From Myoxocephalus aenaeus (lineage: Eukaryota > Chordata > Actinopteri > Perciformes > Cottidae), in the NCBI GenBank assembly GCA_038501785.1, contig JBAMJR010000031.1, positions 7,139,501 to 7,203,500 on the forward strand: DNA of 64,000 bases, written 5' to 3'. Position 1 is the first letter of the stretch. Every line of letters begins with the position of its first letter. The position numbers and the translations under genes are program-made. The notes under the pieces were generated by a model, which was not told the origin of the DNA, did no database searches, and saw nothing but the letters and a program-made list of their open reading frames with translations. Shown in pieces: positions 43,172-56,744 of the stretch.

Positions 43172-46100
43172 AATAAAAAAGGTTGAAAAGACCGTAGCCA
43201 AAGAATGCCATCATGGTGTTTAACTATCTGTGCATCTTTCAACACAAACTTCAAGTAACAAAACACTTTAAAAAAATTAAAAAATCACATGTTCTGTGAA
43301 TTACTTGTGAAGAAAGAGCTAAAGGGCAGTGGCCTCTCTCCAGAGAGTCAAACCAATTTTCACGTCCATAATTACATTTGTATTTACATTAGGACGCTGA
43401 AAGTTGATTTGTCATTTCTGATCCTCTTTTTTTTCATGTCCATTTTCTTCATCGCTGGCACGAAAATCATTATCCCCTTTTGTCACAGCATGTACTATCA
43501 AGCCACAATAAAGCAAGAGTCATGTAATGAATGTCAAAACTATTTCCATCAGATATTGTGAAATATGGGTTCAGAAGACCCATTCAAAGAGATAATATGA
43601 TAATTTGATTTCTCAGATAGGCTGAACGGAAATGCCTTGTCTGGACATTTTGAAAAGCAGAATCCATTACTTATTCTTAATTCACCCTGGCATAAATTAA
43701 AGGATTTCTGCAGGCCATTAACTCATCCATTAATACCCAGGGTCAAGATTATTGAAGCCCAGGGTAAGGCAATATGAAGGGCTATTTCTTCAAGATGTGT
43801 CATCTAATGATTGCACTAGGGTTCTGAATCCTCTGCCATTAATTGTAAAATGATTCCCTCCTTTTCCTCCAGATAAACAGCAGGGGAAGATAATAGTCAC
43901 ACGGGTAGCTAATCCTGTTGCAAAAAAATTAATTTCCATTTCATTTTTGTTATGTTTCATGCAATTTCAGGGCTGCGGTTGATTGTTTCAGAGGATATGA
44001 AGTGTAAGAACAGGGGAAACTACTGAAAGGAGGTGTAAAATTAGGTTTGTGTCAGCACAAAATTGAAACCCGCTGCGCTATTTTTAATTTGGAGTGTTGG
44101 AGTGTATGATGAAGGTGGCTCCAAATGCAGAGGGGTATGAAGAGATAAAAAAAAAAACAGGGTGCACTGGCGCCACGTGTGCACAAATTGCTGTCCCGCT
44201 TGCCACCACATAATATATACTCATCCTAATTTGTTTCATGTGTCCCCGCAGTGAAACGCAATTGTCACACAATGCGCTTCTCACTCCAGTTTACGGAGAG
44301 CTGTATGTATGTGTGCCAGAATAAATCCACACGGCGAATAAAGCTTCAGTAAAAAAAAAAAAGTAGAATATGCTCAGGTGCTCAGCAGCTCTCCACCAAT
44401 TTGGGACCTGTGTAAAAGAAGATGAAATTAAGGCAAATAAAAATCATATTAAAGAATATTACAGCCTAACAGTCATTAGTCTCCAGCTTCCTGTCAGCTT
44501 TTGATGGATTCCTCACTTAGTTCAATGAATGGTCTAATGACATTGATAAAATCACTTGCAACCAAACAGAAAGCCAGCGTAATCCACTGATGCACGCATG
44601 ATACAGGGAGCAAATTCACTTAAAATGTTTACAATTATTCATGCTTTCCAAATTTTTTGATACAATATTTACATCTCGAGAGGAAATATAATGCATCCTC
44701 CACAGAACCAGAAATCCTGTGCATTAAAGCAGCTTATATCTCAACCCCTAACTCCTAAGATCTGCAGCCACACTCTGACATACTAAGGGGAATTAATTTT
44801 ACAAGCAGGGAGTTCCTCCTTATTGCTTCCTGGTAGTGCCGAGGCGTCTGGTTTCAAAAATGATCCTGACATACACATGCACAATAGATGAGCTGTACGG
44901 ATGCTCACAGCCCATGAATACAAAGCCGGACCTGCAGCCAGTCGAGTTGAGAGTGGAAATCCTTCAGTATTCACTGACCTCTTTGCTATTTTATCCTCTC
45001 GCAACTATTTTTCTAGTTTGGGGAAAACACTTTCTATCACTGTCAGGTTGGGCAAGGAAAAAAACTCTACTAGAGGATTAGATGTCTGCCCGCTCACGCC
45101 GCTGTACCGCAGCAATAAAACACAGGCTTGCACAACTCCCTTACCTTTAGTTTGAAAGCTGAATTGGGAATCGGATTTATTTTATTTTATCATTTTTAGC
45201 AGACAATGACTCCCAATGTGATGGAATATCAAATTGTGATCAAGCAAGTTAGACACAGAGATGATTTTCAATAGTAGTTTAGAAATGATTGGCCAAAAGT
45301 AGGACTTTTCTTTGTGAGGAGAAGCTTTAAAGACAACAAGCTTATAACCTTCCCTTCCATTTTATTACACACATTATCTGTGAATGAGTTCTCTCGGCTT
45401 GTTTGTCTTAAAAAAAGTTGTACTAAAATGTGCAAATAAGATGGCATATTTCTTCTGCACCCTGCAACGTGACAGTGCAAAAAAGATATGAAACCGTTCA
45501 ATCTATTTAATTAAGACAGCTTAGTAGTGGCACCCGGTTGCAGGGTGTTTAAGCTAATTACAGTATTAATTACAACATTAATTAAATGACATAATTGCCT
45601 TTCAAAACAATGACTCCTGTATCCCTGGTAAGGTAAAGGGTTAATTTACTGTGGAAGCAGGCATGCATTATTTACATGCTTGGATGAATAATACATTTAA
45701 GAAGTGGGCTTATAAATTTACTGGCACAAAGAAAAGCAAAGCTTAGTAGCTAAGAAAGGCTGATTTAAATATCATGTCTTAAATGAATATTTCTTTGAGT
45801 TATGGTCACACCACAGTGGGGTAAATCTGTTTGGTTGCTATCTCTGGGGGCTCAGGGGAATACACTTCACTGTGTGAAGAAATCAAATGTATTATTTCAT
45901 TATTCCCAACGCTGTATGCATTCAGTGCTGTATGATAAATTAAAATATTATTTACAAATGCACTGTTAGATATAACTTCTGTAATTCTGTAGAAATGCAT
46001 AGTATTTGGCTAAAGTGTGGTGAGGCATCCACTTTACCTTGGCTATATTTGATGTATTAATATATAATTGCAGAATTACATTCAAAATCCAGCCAGTTTG

Positions 46101-46208
46101 TGTTCCATGAACTTTTACATCTGGTGTATTTGAGATCTAGAGTATAATAATTGGCAAATAGTTTTGTACATAAAAAGCAAAAACAGGCTTTCCAGCGACT
46201 CAAGAGGT

Positions 46209-46209
<1 letters not shown>
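43172..46209. other. Non-coding stretch, enhancer-like in large part
   Basis: No gene seen. About 43,670-43,920 (TTCTTAATTCACC, CCATTAACTCATCCATTAAT, CCATTAATTGTAAAATG) and about 45,530-45,790 (GTATTAATTACAACATTAAT, GCATTATTTACATGC) are dense in homeodomain and forkhead-type words and free of repeats. Poly-A tracts of 11-12 occur near 44,147 and 44,352. Confidence 0.5.

Positions 46210-46295
<86 letters not shown>
46210..46295. repeat. (AC)n microsatellite, 43 units
   Basis: Uninterrupted 86-bp tract. The His-Thr and Cys-Val frames over it are not genes. Confidence 0.98.
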
Positions 46296-46297
<2 letters not shown>

Positions 46298-49200
46298 TAC
46301 AAGAAAAATGAGTAAAAGATGTGAGCTGAAAAGGTACCACGCTGAGCCAAAAACACTTTCAATTTCCATGGACGAGACATATGAAGAAAAAAAAAATACA
46401 TCTCAGTCTGACGAGTGACTAATCAAGGCGAGCGAAATGGTGCTGCAATAAATTACTCCACTGTGAAATAAACCACACAAACAGACTGATGATAATAAAT
46501 GTAAATTATTTCTGGGGAGAAATTTCCCTGGTACATGAGTAATATGAACCATCAGGAAGGAGTCTTCCTTAACATTAATTACAGAAAATGACAAGTGAGC
46601 TGACAAGTAGGAAGGCTCATTATCTGAAAACATATTCACAACTTCGCAATTTGCGCAAGATGGACTCCAGCTAAATTAATCTCCTTTCTTTGCATGAGCC
46701 CCTTCTAATTTTCATGTTATTAACAGGTTTGCAGTATCACTCAGTGCTTGTCACCCTAATCAGGTTTTTCGGCGTGTTCGGGAAACCGTGGTGTCATTTG
46801 AAAAGGATCAGGCCTCATAATGTGCTCTCCATCACGCGTCTGAATCTACAAGGTTGCTTTTAATAAGGTTCCTTAATCATTTCTCCTTTTTGCTCAACTT
46901 TTGGCCCGGTTGGCTTCTATTATCACTCTTTTCCTGGAGAAGCACCATTAAAAGAAGAGCTGGCTTATCTGTGAACAGGAAGCATGGAAAATAAATTCAT
47001 TGGGTCATTATGTGATAGAAGACCTCCCATAACCGACATGCAAATGTGATACCATATTGTTTTCTTATTTTAACTGCCACAACTGTGTGTCACTGACTCC
47101 TACAAAGTGTTGTCTCTAAATCCTCAACCAGACAGATTTTTAAAGACATTTTGTCATGAATTATTTGGGCTTTTACCTCAAAATGATCAGCTGCAAAATG
47201 AAAAAAGAAATTTGTATTTGTGTCTCCATATATGGTGTCCCAAAAAGCAGTGAATAGAAATATTCACTGCTGACAAAAAATTTCAGAAGTATTTCTACTC
47301 TTGAAATACAATATCAGCTTGTTGCAATTAAAGCATGGTACAGCTTATTTATGGTTATGCATAGACATCAAACATAGTTAATGTTAGGGATAGATTGTGG
47401 CTTCTGTTGAATATTGGAGAAGTGACAATTCACTTGAAGCACAAGAAATGATATGTTTACTTGATTACCCTCCAGCTAAATTCCCTTCACCTTAACCAAA
47501 GTGTTGTGGCCTCCGCCTCACCACATGCAGGACTCAAGATGTGAAGCTCTGACTCTGGTGTCAGAGTCCAGAGTTTCTTCGCCCACCACCTTCATAGAAC
47601 TTGTGCACTTCCTACATCAGGGAACAAAATCCAGGCAGCAGTCACGTTTCCTGACAAAAAGCAACTGGCAAAACAAATTAGTAGTATATACATGAGTTAA
47701 TGCTGATTAATAAGAATATGTACTCCTCGTACGTCTACTGCTAACTGACATGTGACCTCATGACTTGTGTTCAGTGCTTGCAGGTCTTTCCCATCAAGTG
47801 TAGCATTGTATTGTCTCCTGTTTGTATTGGAGTGGATTTTAAAACTACTTTCGGAAGATGGAGTTGAACAAGACATTACATTGATCTAATCAGCTGTTAC
47901 TAAGATGAAATCCATTTAAGATGTCCCTCCACTTTGACACCAAGACAAGCAAATAAATTCTATCGACCTGCCATTCCAACACAAATTGAAGCTTTAAATA
48001 AAAATATTTTGTTTTTGATAAATTTACATTTCTCTCCATTGTTTCCATATTCCCTTATGAAGCAATCTATGTATCCATCATCCCAACTCTTCTTCCACTT
48101 CTATATCCATCTCATATCGTACAAATAAACACGCAGAGAGCATAGAACAGCAATAACAGTTGTAAGTAATGTTGTGAGTTTTGTCGGGATGAATTAATAA
48201 ATCATAGCAAATATGAGATATCTGCATGTCCAAAATGTGATCTGGAAATTTGCTGTATTGCAAACCCAGTTTAATTCACAGGTAGCCTCATGATAGCTGA
48301 AGCAGAAATGCAATATGTCATGCAGAATTAGTTCAGAGAGAATAAGTTTCAGGGGGATGCAAAATGTTATGAGGGAGTCCATAATGGCAGAGGCAGCTTT
48401 ATCTGTGCTGCTCTCTCACACACACTCTAATTACATTTCACAGATTGTACTACAATAGCTGCTTGTAACCTTTAGTGGATGGGCTTTTCAATAATGCAAA
48501 GTACACATTTTCATATCTATTTTTCCCACTATGCTTCCCATTTATTAATTTGCTGAACACAATAAAACAAAGACTCGACGTAATGTGCTCCTTTGCTCAA
48601 ACGGCACCCAACAAGATAAACACACAAAGCCATCTCTCTGTTGTGAAGAATGGCCTCACATGCAAACCAGCGGCATAATGTCTGACGTTTCCAATCTGAA
48701 AGGCCATTTGGTTCGCAACTGTAAAACGGATGCAACGTTCTTTTGTTTCTGAAACTTCGAGTTTGTATTTGTCTCCCAGTTCAAAATAATTAATATTCGT
48801 TGCCACAATTTAGCCTGCTACCCTCGTATAAAATACTGCATCATATTGCAGATACTTGTCCAGCATACTACACATCATAGACATTTTAAAATACATATAT
48901 TTTACTTACAGTACAACTATAATGTTTTGCCTATTTGGAGGAAAGCCAACTGTCCGGAGGCAACTAAACACATCTCATTAAGCTGGCGATGAGGCGGGGG
49001 TTATTCACAGTTTGTCCACTGATAGCCATCGATAGCTTGCAGCAGCATTCAACAGAATATGACTGTCTCTGTTACATTTAACTTAAGGAAATACAACATT
49101 TTATACATTAACATTCAATAATTAACTAACTTCCTTAAATAACTTTTGTAATAATCTTCCATTAAAAATCTTGTCTTTCAAAATGAAAAGTATTCACAGC

Positions 49201-50081
49201 AATGTAATGTTGCACAAGTCAGACGTTTAAGCTACAATTTGGCAAAATGTAAAGTTTGTGAATCTTCTGCTTTTATTGTCTGTTCATTTTCAAAGCATGA
49301 ACAGTTTTATAGTCATGGGCTAAAACATGTTCAGGGAGACAACACATAATCATGTTGGTTGTTAATGTGGTACCACAAGAAATCAGCTGTACTTCATCCT
49401 CCTCTTTGTGTGTCCTATAAGGCTCAGCTTTTATAATGAGATGTTCAATGTTCCCTCTATTCAAGGATTCTTTGTCAATGTAAATTGTGAGCTGGCAAAT
49501 CAGACAAATGTTGAATATAAACCACCAACCACTAGTCCAGCAACAGCTTTTTGATGTTCTCTGGAGACTGAGTGACAGTCAAAGAACAAATAGATACAAT
49601 GGACATATATCTTTACAAAAACACAGTTAAAAATAATGTTAGCTCAACAATTGACAGACTGCTTCCCATATATTGTATAACTGAAACTCCATTATAACTA
49701 AGAATCAAAGCAGATAATCATGGTGAGCATGTTTGCAAGTGATGCAGTCTGCAGGTGCAATTCTCTCTGCAGAAAGACCAGCTTGTGGCCCTTGGTGAAA
49801 CAGTTTGCTTCATACCACAAATAACATGTTCCTTTGATCCAAATCAACTATGGCAGCTGCTACAAGGGATTTTTAATTGAATGATTATTGTATTAAATAG
49901 TTGCTTTTAATGGAGCGTGCACCTCTGCAATTATTTCCGCTTTAAGAACCTGAACCCTGGGCAGGTCTTTACAGCCACAGGCGTTTGGTTCGCTTCCAAA
50001 TGAGTGGTCACTGTTGGTGTGAAGGCAGCCTTTTTATTTGCAACAGAAGACCAGGCTGTGTATGTACACGTATGTATGTAT

Positions 50082-50087
<6 letters not shown>
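46296..50087. other. Non-coding stretch, enhancer-like in part
   Basis: No gene seen. About 46,560-47,060 reads as regulatory DNA (CATTAATTACAG, GCTAAATTAATCTCC, CTTTTAATAAGGTTCC, CACCATTAAAAGAAG). A short perfect hairpin is entered separately. Overlapping frames at 48,475-48,806 on both strands have no domain. Confidence 0.5.
47246..47271. repeat. Perfect 11-bp hairpin with GAAA loop
   Basis: AGCAGTGAATA (47246-47256) and its exact complement (47261-47271) flank GAAA. In RNA a GAAA loop on this stem would be a GNRA tetraloop. Short enough to be chance. Confidence 0.85.

Positions 50088-50164
<77 letters not shown>
50088..50164. repeat. (AC)n microsatellite
   Basis: Uninterrupted AC tract preceded by TATGTATGTATACATATAC, an imperfect palindromic TATG/CATA lead-in. 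The 147- and 158-codon frames across it, the longest in the window, are repeat translations. Confidence 0.97.
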
Positions 50165-50165
<1 letters not shown>

Positions 50166-51175
50166 TTATATGCACACTTTACACAACAATTTACAAAAAC
50201 AGTTTGTCCAGAAGAGCTTGGCTGGGACTTCGGCCTGGCAGCAACAACACTGAACAGATTCACAGCCCAGAAGGTCCTTTCAAGTATTATGCCTTGTCTT
50301 GTCTTATCCTTTTTACAAGTATAAAAAAAAGAATTCAAATAACTACTAATAGAACGAATCTGAGAAACTTCCATAATCCTGTGATATTTTCCCAGATAGG
50401 ATCAATATTTGCCAGAGCTGTCTTCTTATCTACGCAGCCTGATGAATTATTGAATATATGAAAGAAGTGATAGTGTTAGCAGTGGTCTTTTCTAAATCCA
50501 AGCACGATCCCAGGTTATGGGATCATTTATGAAAGATTCTGCTGTTGTGTGGGATGATATTTTCTCTGACATCAGAAAGAAGAAAAGTTCACATAATCAC
50601 ACATCAGAAAGAAAGCCTCCTACACTTTTGCAAAGACTCTAAATGAAGCTACGGTGCTGAATCCGTCTTCATGACGACTGCCACCTTTACATATAAAAAA
50701 TAAGACACATGTCCAGAACCTTAACTTACAGATGCATGCTGCACTGCTGCAATTCAGCAGCAGGAGCACAGCATATTTGTCCAGTTCCCGATTAAAATGT
50801 ATCTTGTGAAAGTACCAAAATCCTATACAGTAAAGTAAGGGAGGTGAGCTAGATATGGCAGTTATCTGGCACATATTTGGACCAAAGCTTCACCGTATAT
50901 GTTTCACGGTTCGAAGGATTGTCTCATTTGGCATGTTGGGAGGAATGCTCAGGGACGACTTTCTTTTTAAATGATGTATAATATGAATATCATATGCAGT
51001 ATTAAAAGTCATAAAAGTGATAGGGATGTCACATTTTAGGGGATAGAATGCTTTAATTAGAGCGTAAACTACAATATGATATCGTCTTTTGTGGAAATGG
51101 TTAGATTCTTGGGAATTTGCAGCTGCCAATACCAAAATTATCTAACTAGCTGAAGGCACTTGTGTCTCACTCACT
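50165..51175. other. Non-coding stretch, no gene seen
   Basis: AT-rich DNA with overlapping minus-strand frames of 81-84 codons lacking any domain. Nothing else recognised. Confidence 0.5.
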
Positions 51176-51201
51176 CACACACACACACACACACACACAC
51201 A
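51176..51201. repeat. Short (AC)n microsatellite
   Basis: Thirteen CA units after an ACTCACTC lead-in. Confidence 0.95.
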
Positions 51202-51735
51202 AAACACCCTAACAGCCATGGTGAACAATACATTGGGGAGGAGCTAATGGCAAGATGTGTGTCCAGTGCTTGGCTCGAGAAGAGGCTGTCATAAGAACAA
51301 TTCAACACATATCAAAATTAGACTGTCTTTATCACAATATTTAGGGCAATTTACAGTGGTTTTGTGCGATACAATCATTCTCCTATTCTCTTATTAAAGA
51401 CACATTGAGGAGATATTTATTGTGAGAAGTCTCTGCACCTGGCTGGCGACAGTGGGAGGAAACACTTGATTAAAGAAAAACACGCATTGCTGTGACTCCA
51501 ACATGCCCATAATGTAGTTTTAATGCTAGCTTCACTCATGAATATCAAACCTTTTTCAGTTTGTTTTATTTTGTTTTCCACTCGTTTCATAGTGTCTTTT
51601 CAACATAAACTCTGTCTTCACAGGAAGTTTACATATATAAAACCACTTTAAAAAAAGAGCTTGGTTGATATTAACTTGACTGACTAATGACTCACATGGG
51701 TCATGTGACTAAGAGCACGTGACAAAAGGGCAAGG
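51202..51735. other. Non-coding stretch, no gene seen
   Basis: Unique-looking DNA. No gene, RNA or transposon end recognised. Confidence 0.5.
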
Positions 51736-52070
51736 TTTTATTTAATTGTTGTGTAAACAAACAGCCGCCTCCTGGACCAAAGTCCTGTGTTGTTTGACCC
51801 ATCCTTCGTCTCCCACCCGGCCTGTGTGGACGATCCCTCGCTTTATACCACGTCAGTTGCTCTGAGCGTCTAATAATGACGCGGACAGGTTTACGTTGGC
51901 ATTTGTTGAAAGTGCATCAGTATCAGACTCCGAGCGATCAAGTGTAGTATTTGATGATTTGGGAGTGAGATTGGTAATATATAACAACGGTAAATAAAAT
52001 AGCACTTCCCGGCACGTTGGAGTCACTGCTCTTAACCTGTGAATATACCGGCACATGATCCCCAATTAAA
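51736..52070 (+). repeat. Dispersed repeat family B, copy 2
   Basis: GTCCTGTGTTGTTTGACCC (from 51783) with GCTTTATACCACGTCA parallels 27,004-27,075. Further on, 51947-51970 matches 39041-39064 at 21 of 24 bases. This copy links the two other loci and suggests one composite repeat unit of several hundred base pairs. CpG-richer than its flanks. No coding content. Confidence 0.6.
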
Positions 52071-55000
52071 ACCACAACTTGGGTTTTTAAATGCATTAAA
52101 CAATTGAGATTTAACATATTAATTATTGAGCTGGGAGGTGTATTTTGTTATCCTTTAGACAGGCTGGCTTTTAGTTAGGTATATATTACCTAAAGCATAT
52201 ACAGCAAAGCCCAACATAACAACAGAACCCAAACATACAAACCCTGACATTGGAACGCCTGCAATATCTGCAATGTTACATTGTTAGCATTAAAAGTAAC
52301 CTGAACAAATATTAGAGCATCTTGAGTAATATGAGAGGAAATATGATCCATTTACTTTAGTGTTTTACAACAGTATGCCCAAATATTATTGGTGCAAATG
52401 AACCTACAGCAGCATCAGACACATTAAATAGCTGAGACTTAGTCGTTATTTAACGTGATAGCAGTTTATAATCCTGTGTATATGCTTTAATACTTTTGTA
52501 TATATTTGGCTAGTGCTTTGAAGTTTTTTAAGTTGTATTATGTTATTCCTGTGCTGCAACAGACTAGGCGATCATGTGTTGTAAACTAACTCCCCTTAAA
52601 TCTGCAAATACAGTACGTTTCCACCACTGAAGTCTTATTCATTTGTCTTTTATTATGAAATACTGTGTAATCCTTGCAGTGTGCGGAGGTTAGAGCTAAA
52701 TGGCTTTCCACCTTTGTCTCATGCCCCAGGTCAAATGAAGCCCCCAAAAAACTGTGCTGATTTCCTTTATAACCAATGTATGTGTTTACTAGGCTGAGCT
52801 AGATATTTGTGCCACTGACTTTGGTTGTACAGACTTGGACCAGACTCCGACTGTTTATTTGGCCCACTTCTCTGCTAAAAGAAATTCACTGAATAGTTTT
52901 TCATAAACACACAATGGCCGTCTCATGGATTATAATGCATTTCACAGGTATTGCCAGGAGACAGCCTGTACAATCTGAATTGGCAAACTGTTATTTTTAC
53001 ACAGCCAAAGAGGTCATATTGCACTTTTTTCTACAATACATCAAAGTGTTCACACTCGACAATCACCAATTGTTCCCAGGCTCAAACAAAGAAGAAACAC
53101 AGGACTATGAAGGGGAATGAATGGGCTTCACATTCCACTGATCTGCCCAGTGTTCTCTACAAAGAGTAATACTACCAATACTTTCATGACTGACTTCATG
53201 CATGCTGCATAGCAAAAAGTATACATGGCATATATGTGTAGCACACTTCTTTAAAAAAACATCACTACTCTTGTACATTAGAATAAAAAATTTCAGAACA
53301 CATTTAATGCGATAGATATGCATGTATCCAAATGAATAATGTTCACTGCACAGACCTTACACCTCTGAAAGAATACACATGTATGTGCCATGACTACAGG
53401 GCATGGGCATCTGAAGGGGCTGGTCAGAAGCTAGGATTTGTTCCTCTTTTTCACCAGTCATGCTTTAGAATCAACACAGGATCATGTGACCACAAAAGCC
53501 AGTGTAAGATTACCACCTTTATTTAATGTGAAGGCATTGGGGGAAATTATCCAAGATTTATAAATACAGATACAACATTTGAAATGTAGTGATAAACGTC
53601 TTTACAAAATAAATAAATGTTAAGACATTTTTTTCTGACACATTGGGTCATAATGTTTAAATGTAGTGGCCAAGTGGCCAGGTTAGGAGCAGAGGTAACA
53701 TTAAGCACAGACAATATTATTTCCCTCTTACATATCTTAGGGTCAGACAGGACCCATTTCTCATTTCACTGTCTTTGATTTAATAATGCACCCATACTCT
53801 GGAAAATGAGGAGCACGACTGATCGCTTTTTTACTTTTCTCTGAAGTTAGCTTGTCATCGCTCTCTGCCCTCTTTAACAGCCCTACCCAAACTTAAGTCC
53901 ACCCTCTTCCCCCAGCCACTCTAAAATCCATCACCACACATCTCTGTCAGTGCCGGAGAGACTCTGAGTCGGGTGCACTGAGTTGTCCACGCTCACCCAA
54001 GCACCAGTGGACCTCCGATGGGGAAATGCATGGCTGCAGAGAAACCTGCACGAAATTAAATTCTCCACTTGGCTGAGTAGGGTGACTCGTCCTGGTCTGC
54101 CGGCCTGGTCCTTCATTATTCCTGGGCTGATAACTGACTGAATGGGATGTCTTGTCTGTTTAATGCCAGCTCAGCTGCTTCATGGGAGGAACGGGCTTGT
54201 CACTCTCCGCTATAACACACTGTATTACCATCTCCACTTCATTTATTTGGCTCAGATTTGCTGCGCCCGTCAAGCCACCCCGTTCCCCCCAAAGACACTT
54301 GCAATTCACCACTGCTCAACCTTCTGCATCTTTTAGGAAAGTATTCAAAATAACCTGTCTAAAATGTTCATTAAAATGTCATTTAGATGTCACACCGGCG
54401 ATTCAGATTGGAAACAATAAAGGTGACCTTAATTGTAGTTTTTCATACCCCATCTAGTGTTCTGTGGATTGCATTGGTGAGAAAGTTCTTCAATGTGCAC
54501 ATTTTATTGGCAGATGTAAAAAAAAAAGAAAAGAAAAAGAAAAAAATCTATCTTCTTGCATTAAGCACAAATACAAAACAATGACAAATACCCACTGACC
54601 ACGGAGAAATACTAGCACAGAGGTTGCCGGTGCTGGAGCAGACAGTAGGCTTTGCTTCCCTGCATTTATGAGCATTGAGTTAAAGGTTTCTGCATGAGGG
54701 CACTGCATGATTGAACGTTGTGATATGGAAACACAGGCAGGCAGCCACTGTCAAAGACACGGCTTGCACTTGACCCCGCAAGCACTCAGCCCCTGGCCCC
54801 CGCCTACTTTAGCAGCTCGAGAAATAGCTTTCTCTTCTCAGCTTTTTTTGTGGCATTTGCAGAATTAGAGTGAATATATATTTTCGGAATGCACTGGCAT
54901 ATAGTGTGCTTATCATAAGTCATACCCTTAATGCAGGCTTTTAGGTGCACGTAGTGGTGTTGAGCCCTCGGTGCTCATTAAGGCTAATCAATGGCAAATG

Positions 55001-56093
55001 CTATTGTCTTATTGGCACACGGTCACTTAACATTGAGCATCAAACATAATCGAAGGCTTGCTTTAGAGCAAAACCTTCTCAGCGAGAATAGTAATAAGTG
55101 TTTGAAAAAGAGAGCGAGAGAGGGAACAATATTTGGAAGTCATTAAACATCCAACGCCCACTCCTTCTTTGTAACCACAAAGCCAATAGCATTGTTGGAC
55201 AAAATGCTTTCCAATGTGACAATTGATTGCTGTTTGAGGTAGTTGTTGGTTGATTTAATAATTGGTATAATTTTTCACAAGTACATGAGTGTCATGCCAT
55301 GATGGGCTTTAGAATCCTGGTAATGCAGTGGCCCGTAGTTCAACCTTAAGATCAATAATGTATTAAAACCAAGAGCTTATTGAAATAATAGAAGGGATTT
55401 CTTTCGCCTGGAAAAAAAAGGCAAGGAAAAGAAAAATGCACCAACGAGAAGCGTTTCATTCTACGCCAGGCCTTCACTGTGAAGTGCATTGTTTTAAATG
55501 CCAGTGTATTTACTCCAAGAAATAAAAGGACAGTTAAAGTCTTGGTGATGTGAAAACTCTGGACTCTGTGTTATTGACATACAGTACATTGTGCGAGCAT
55601 CATAAAGCAGTCCAAATGAACTGTGAACACAAACTGTTAATTGTTTCTTATTTGGATAGCAGTCAGCGAGTTGATGAAGTAAATGATCCCAGACGTTTTT
55701 TGCCTACACAGGTCATTATTTGCAGCGCCTGATCATTGTATAACATTTGGCAATTTGTGGCTCCCTGCTGCTATCTCTTCCTGTTGGATCTCCCTGTTTT
55801 GACAGTGTTTGAGAGAGGAACGCTCTGTGAGGTGTCAGGTGAAGACTATATGTGACAGATTTGGAGGGGAAATCAAGAGAAGACAAACAGGCAGCTAAAT
55901 GCCTGGGAAATGTCTCAGCACTCAGACAAAAGGCGATAAGTGCTGTTGACGTGGACATGACAAGCTAGCAACAGTAAACCTCAGGACACGCAGTCCCACC
56001 GGAGGCCCAGGACTGGACACAATTCTCGATGACTGCTGAATGTGCTTAACAGCTCTTATGAAGTGAATTAACAAGAAGCTGGAAGCCCCCCCT

Positions 56094-56095
<2 letters not shown>
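52071..56095. other. Non-coding stretch, no gene seen
   Basis: Mostly AT-rich unique DNA. An A/G low-complexity tract lies at about 54,520-54,546. Frames of 60-91 codons on both strands show no domain or conserved start context. Confidence 0.5.
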
Positions 56096-56137
<42 letters not shown>

Positions 56138-56149
56138 ACCACCACCAGT
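56096..56149. repeat. (CA)n-(CCA)n compound microsatellite
   Basis: About 20 CA units pass into five CCA units, preceded by a run of C. The 115-codon minus-strand frame across it is a repeat translation. Confidence 0.96.
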
Positions 56150-56744
56150 ACCACCACACACCCAACTTCAACCACCCCTGCCTTTCTACTGTAAGCTCTT
56201 TGATGTTTCCTTGTTTGTCCTCGACAGTCAGCTTTGGTTTTGATCAAGGTTTGATTTCCCGTGACATATTTGATACATATCATGAAAGTAATACATGCCC
56301 TCATAGAAAGGCATGGCGTCTCTAAACTTTTAACTGTTGCAGAGCGGTATGCCGAACAGGGCAATGACAGAAGTACATCTCCTCCACATTGGCTGCAAAG
56401 AAAATGCAACAACAAAAAAAGATAAATCTGTACCTAAGAAGTCATAAAGTGTATGTGTAAAGTTTCCTCACACTGGTGTTGATTTCTTTTCAAAGTGCTT
56501 ATGGCTGTACACTGGCATGATAGTCTGACAGAGAAAAGGGAATATTGTACTTTCATTTCAAGAACATCAGAAGACCTGGCTCTTCTATTCTAAACACTGA
56601 GGAGTACAATGCAGAATCTGTATCACATACAAGATATAAAGATGAGCCTTTATTAATCAATGTTATATCAATAAAAAGAATTAAAAAAAATCTCATCAAA
56701 GTTGAAGTAAATATATTGTATTTAATACCTACAGCATTTTTCAG
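56150..56744. other. Non-coding stretch, no gene seen
   Basis: CAGAAGACCTGGCTCTTCTA near 56,569 is mildly LINE-like but too short to call. Frames at 56,545-56,822 on both strands are AT-rich chance frames. Confidence 0.45.

Noticed and set aside
46057..46418. Frames of 84-114 codons
   Set aside because: Cys-Val/His-Thr repeat translations of the (AC)43 tract.
49931..50461. Longest open frames in the window (147 and 158 codons)
   Set aside because: They cross the (AC)n tract and consist largely of His-Thr or Cys-Val repeats; the flanks have no domain.
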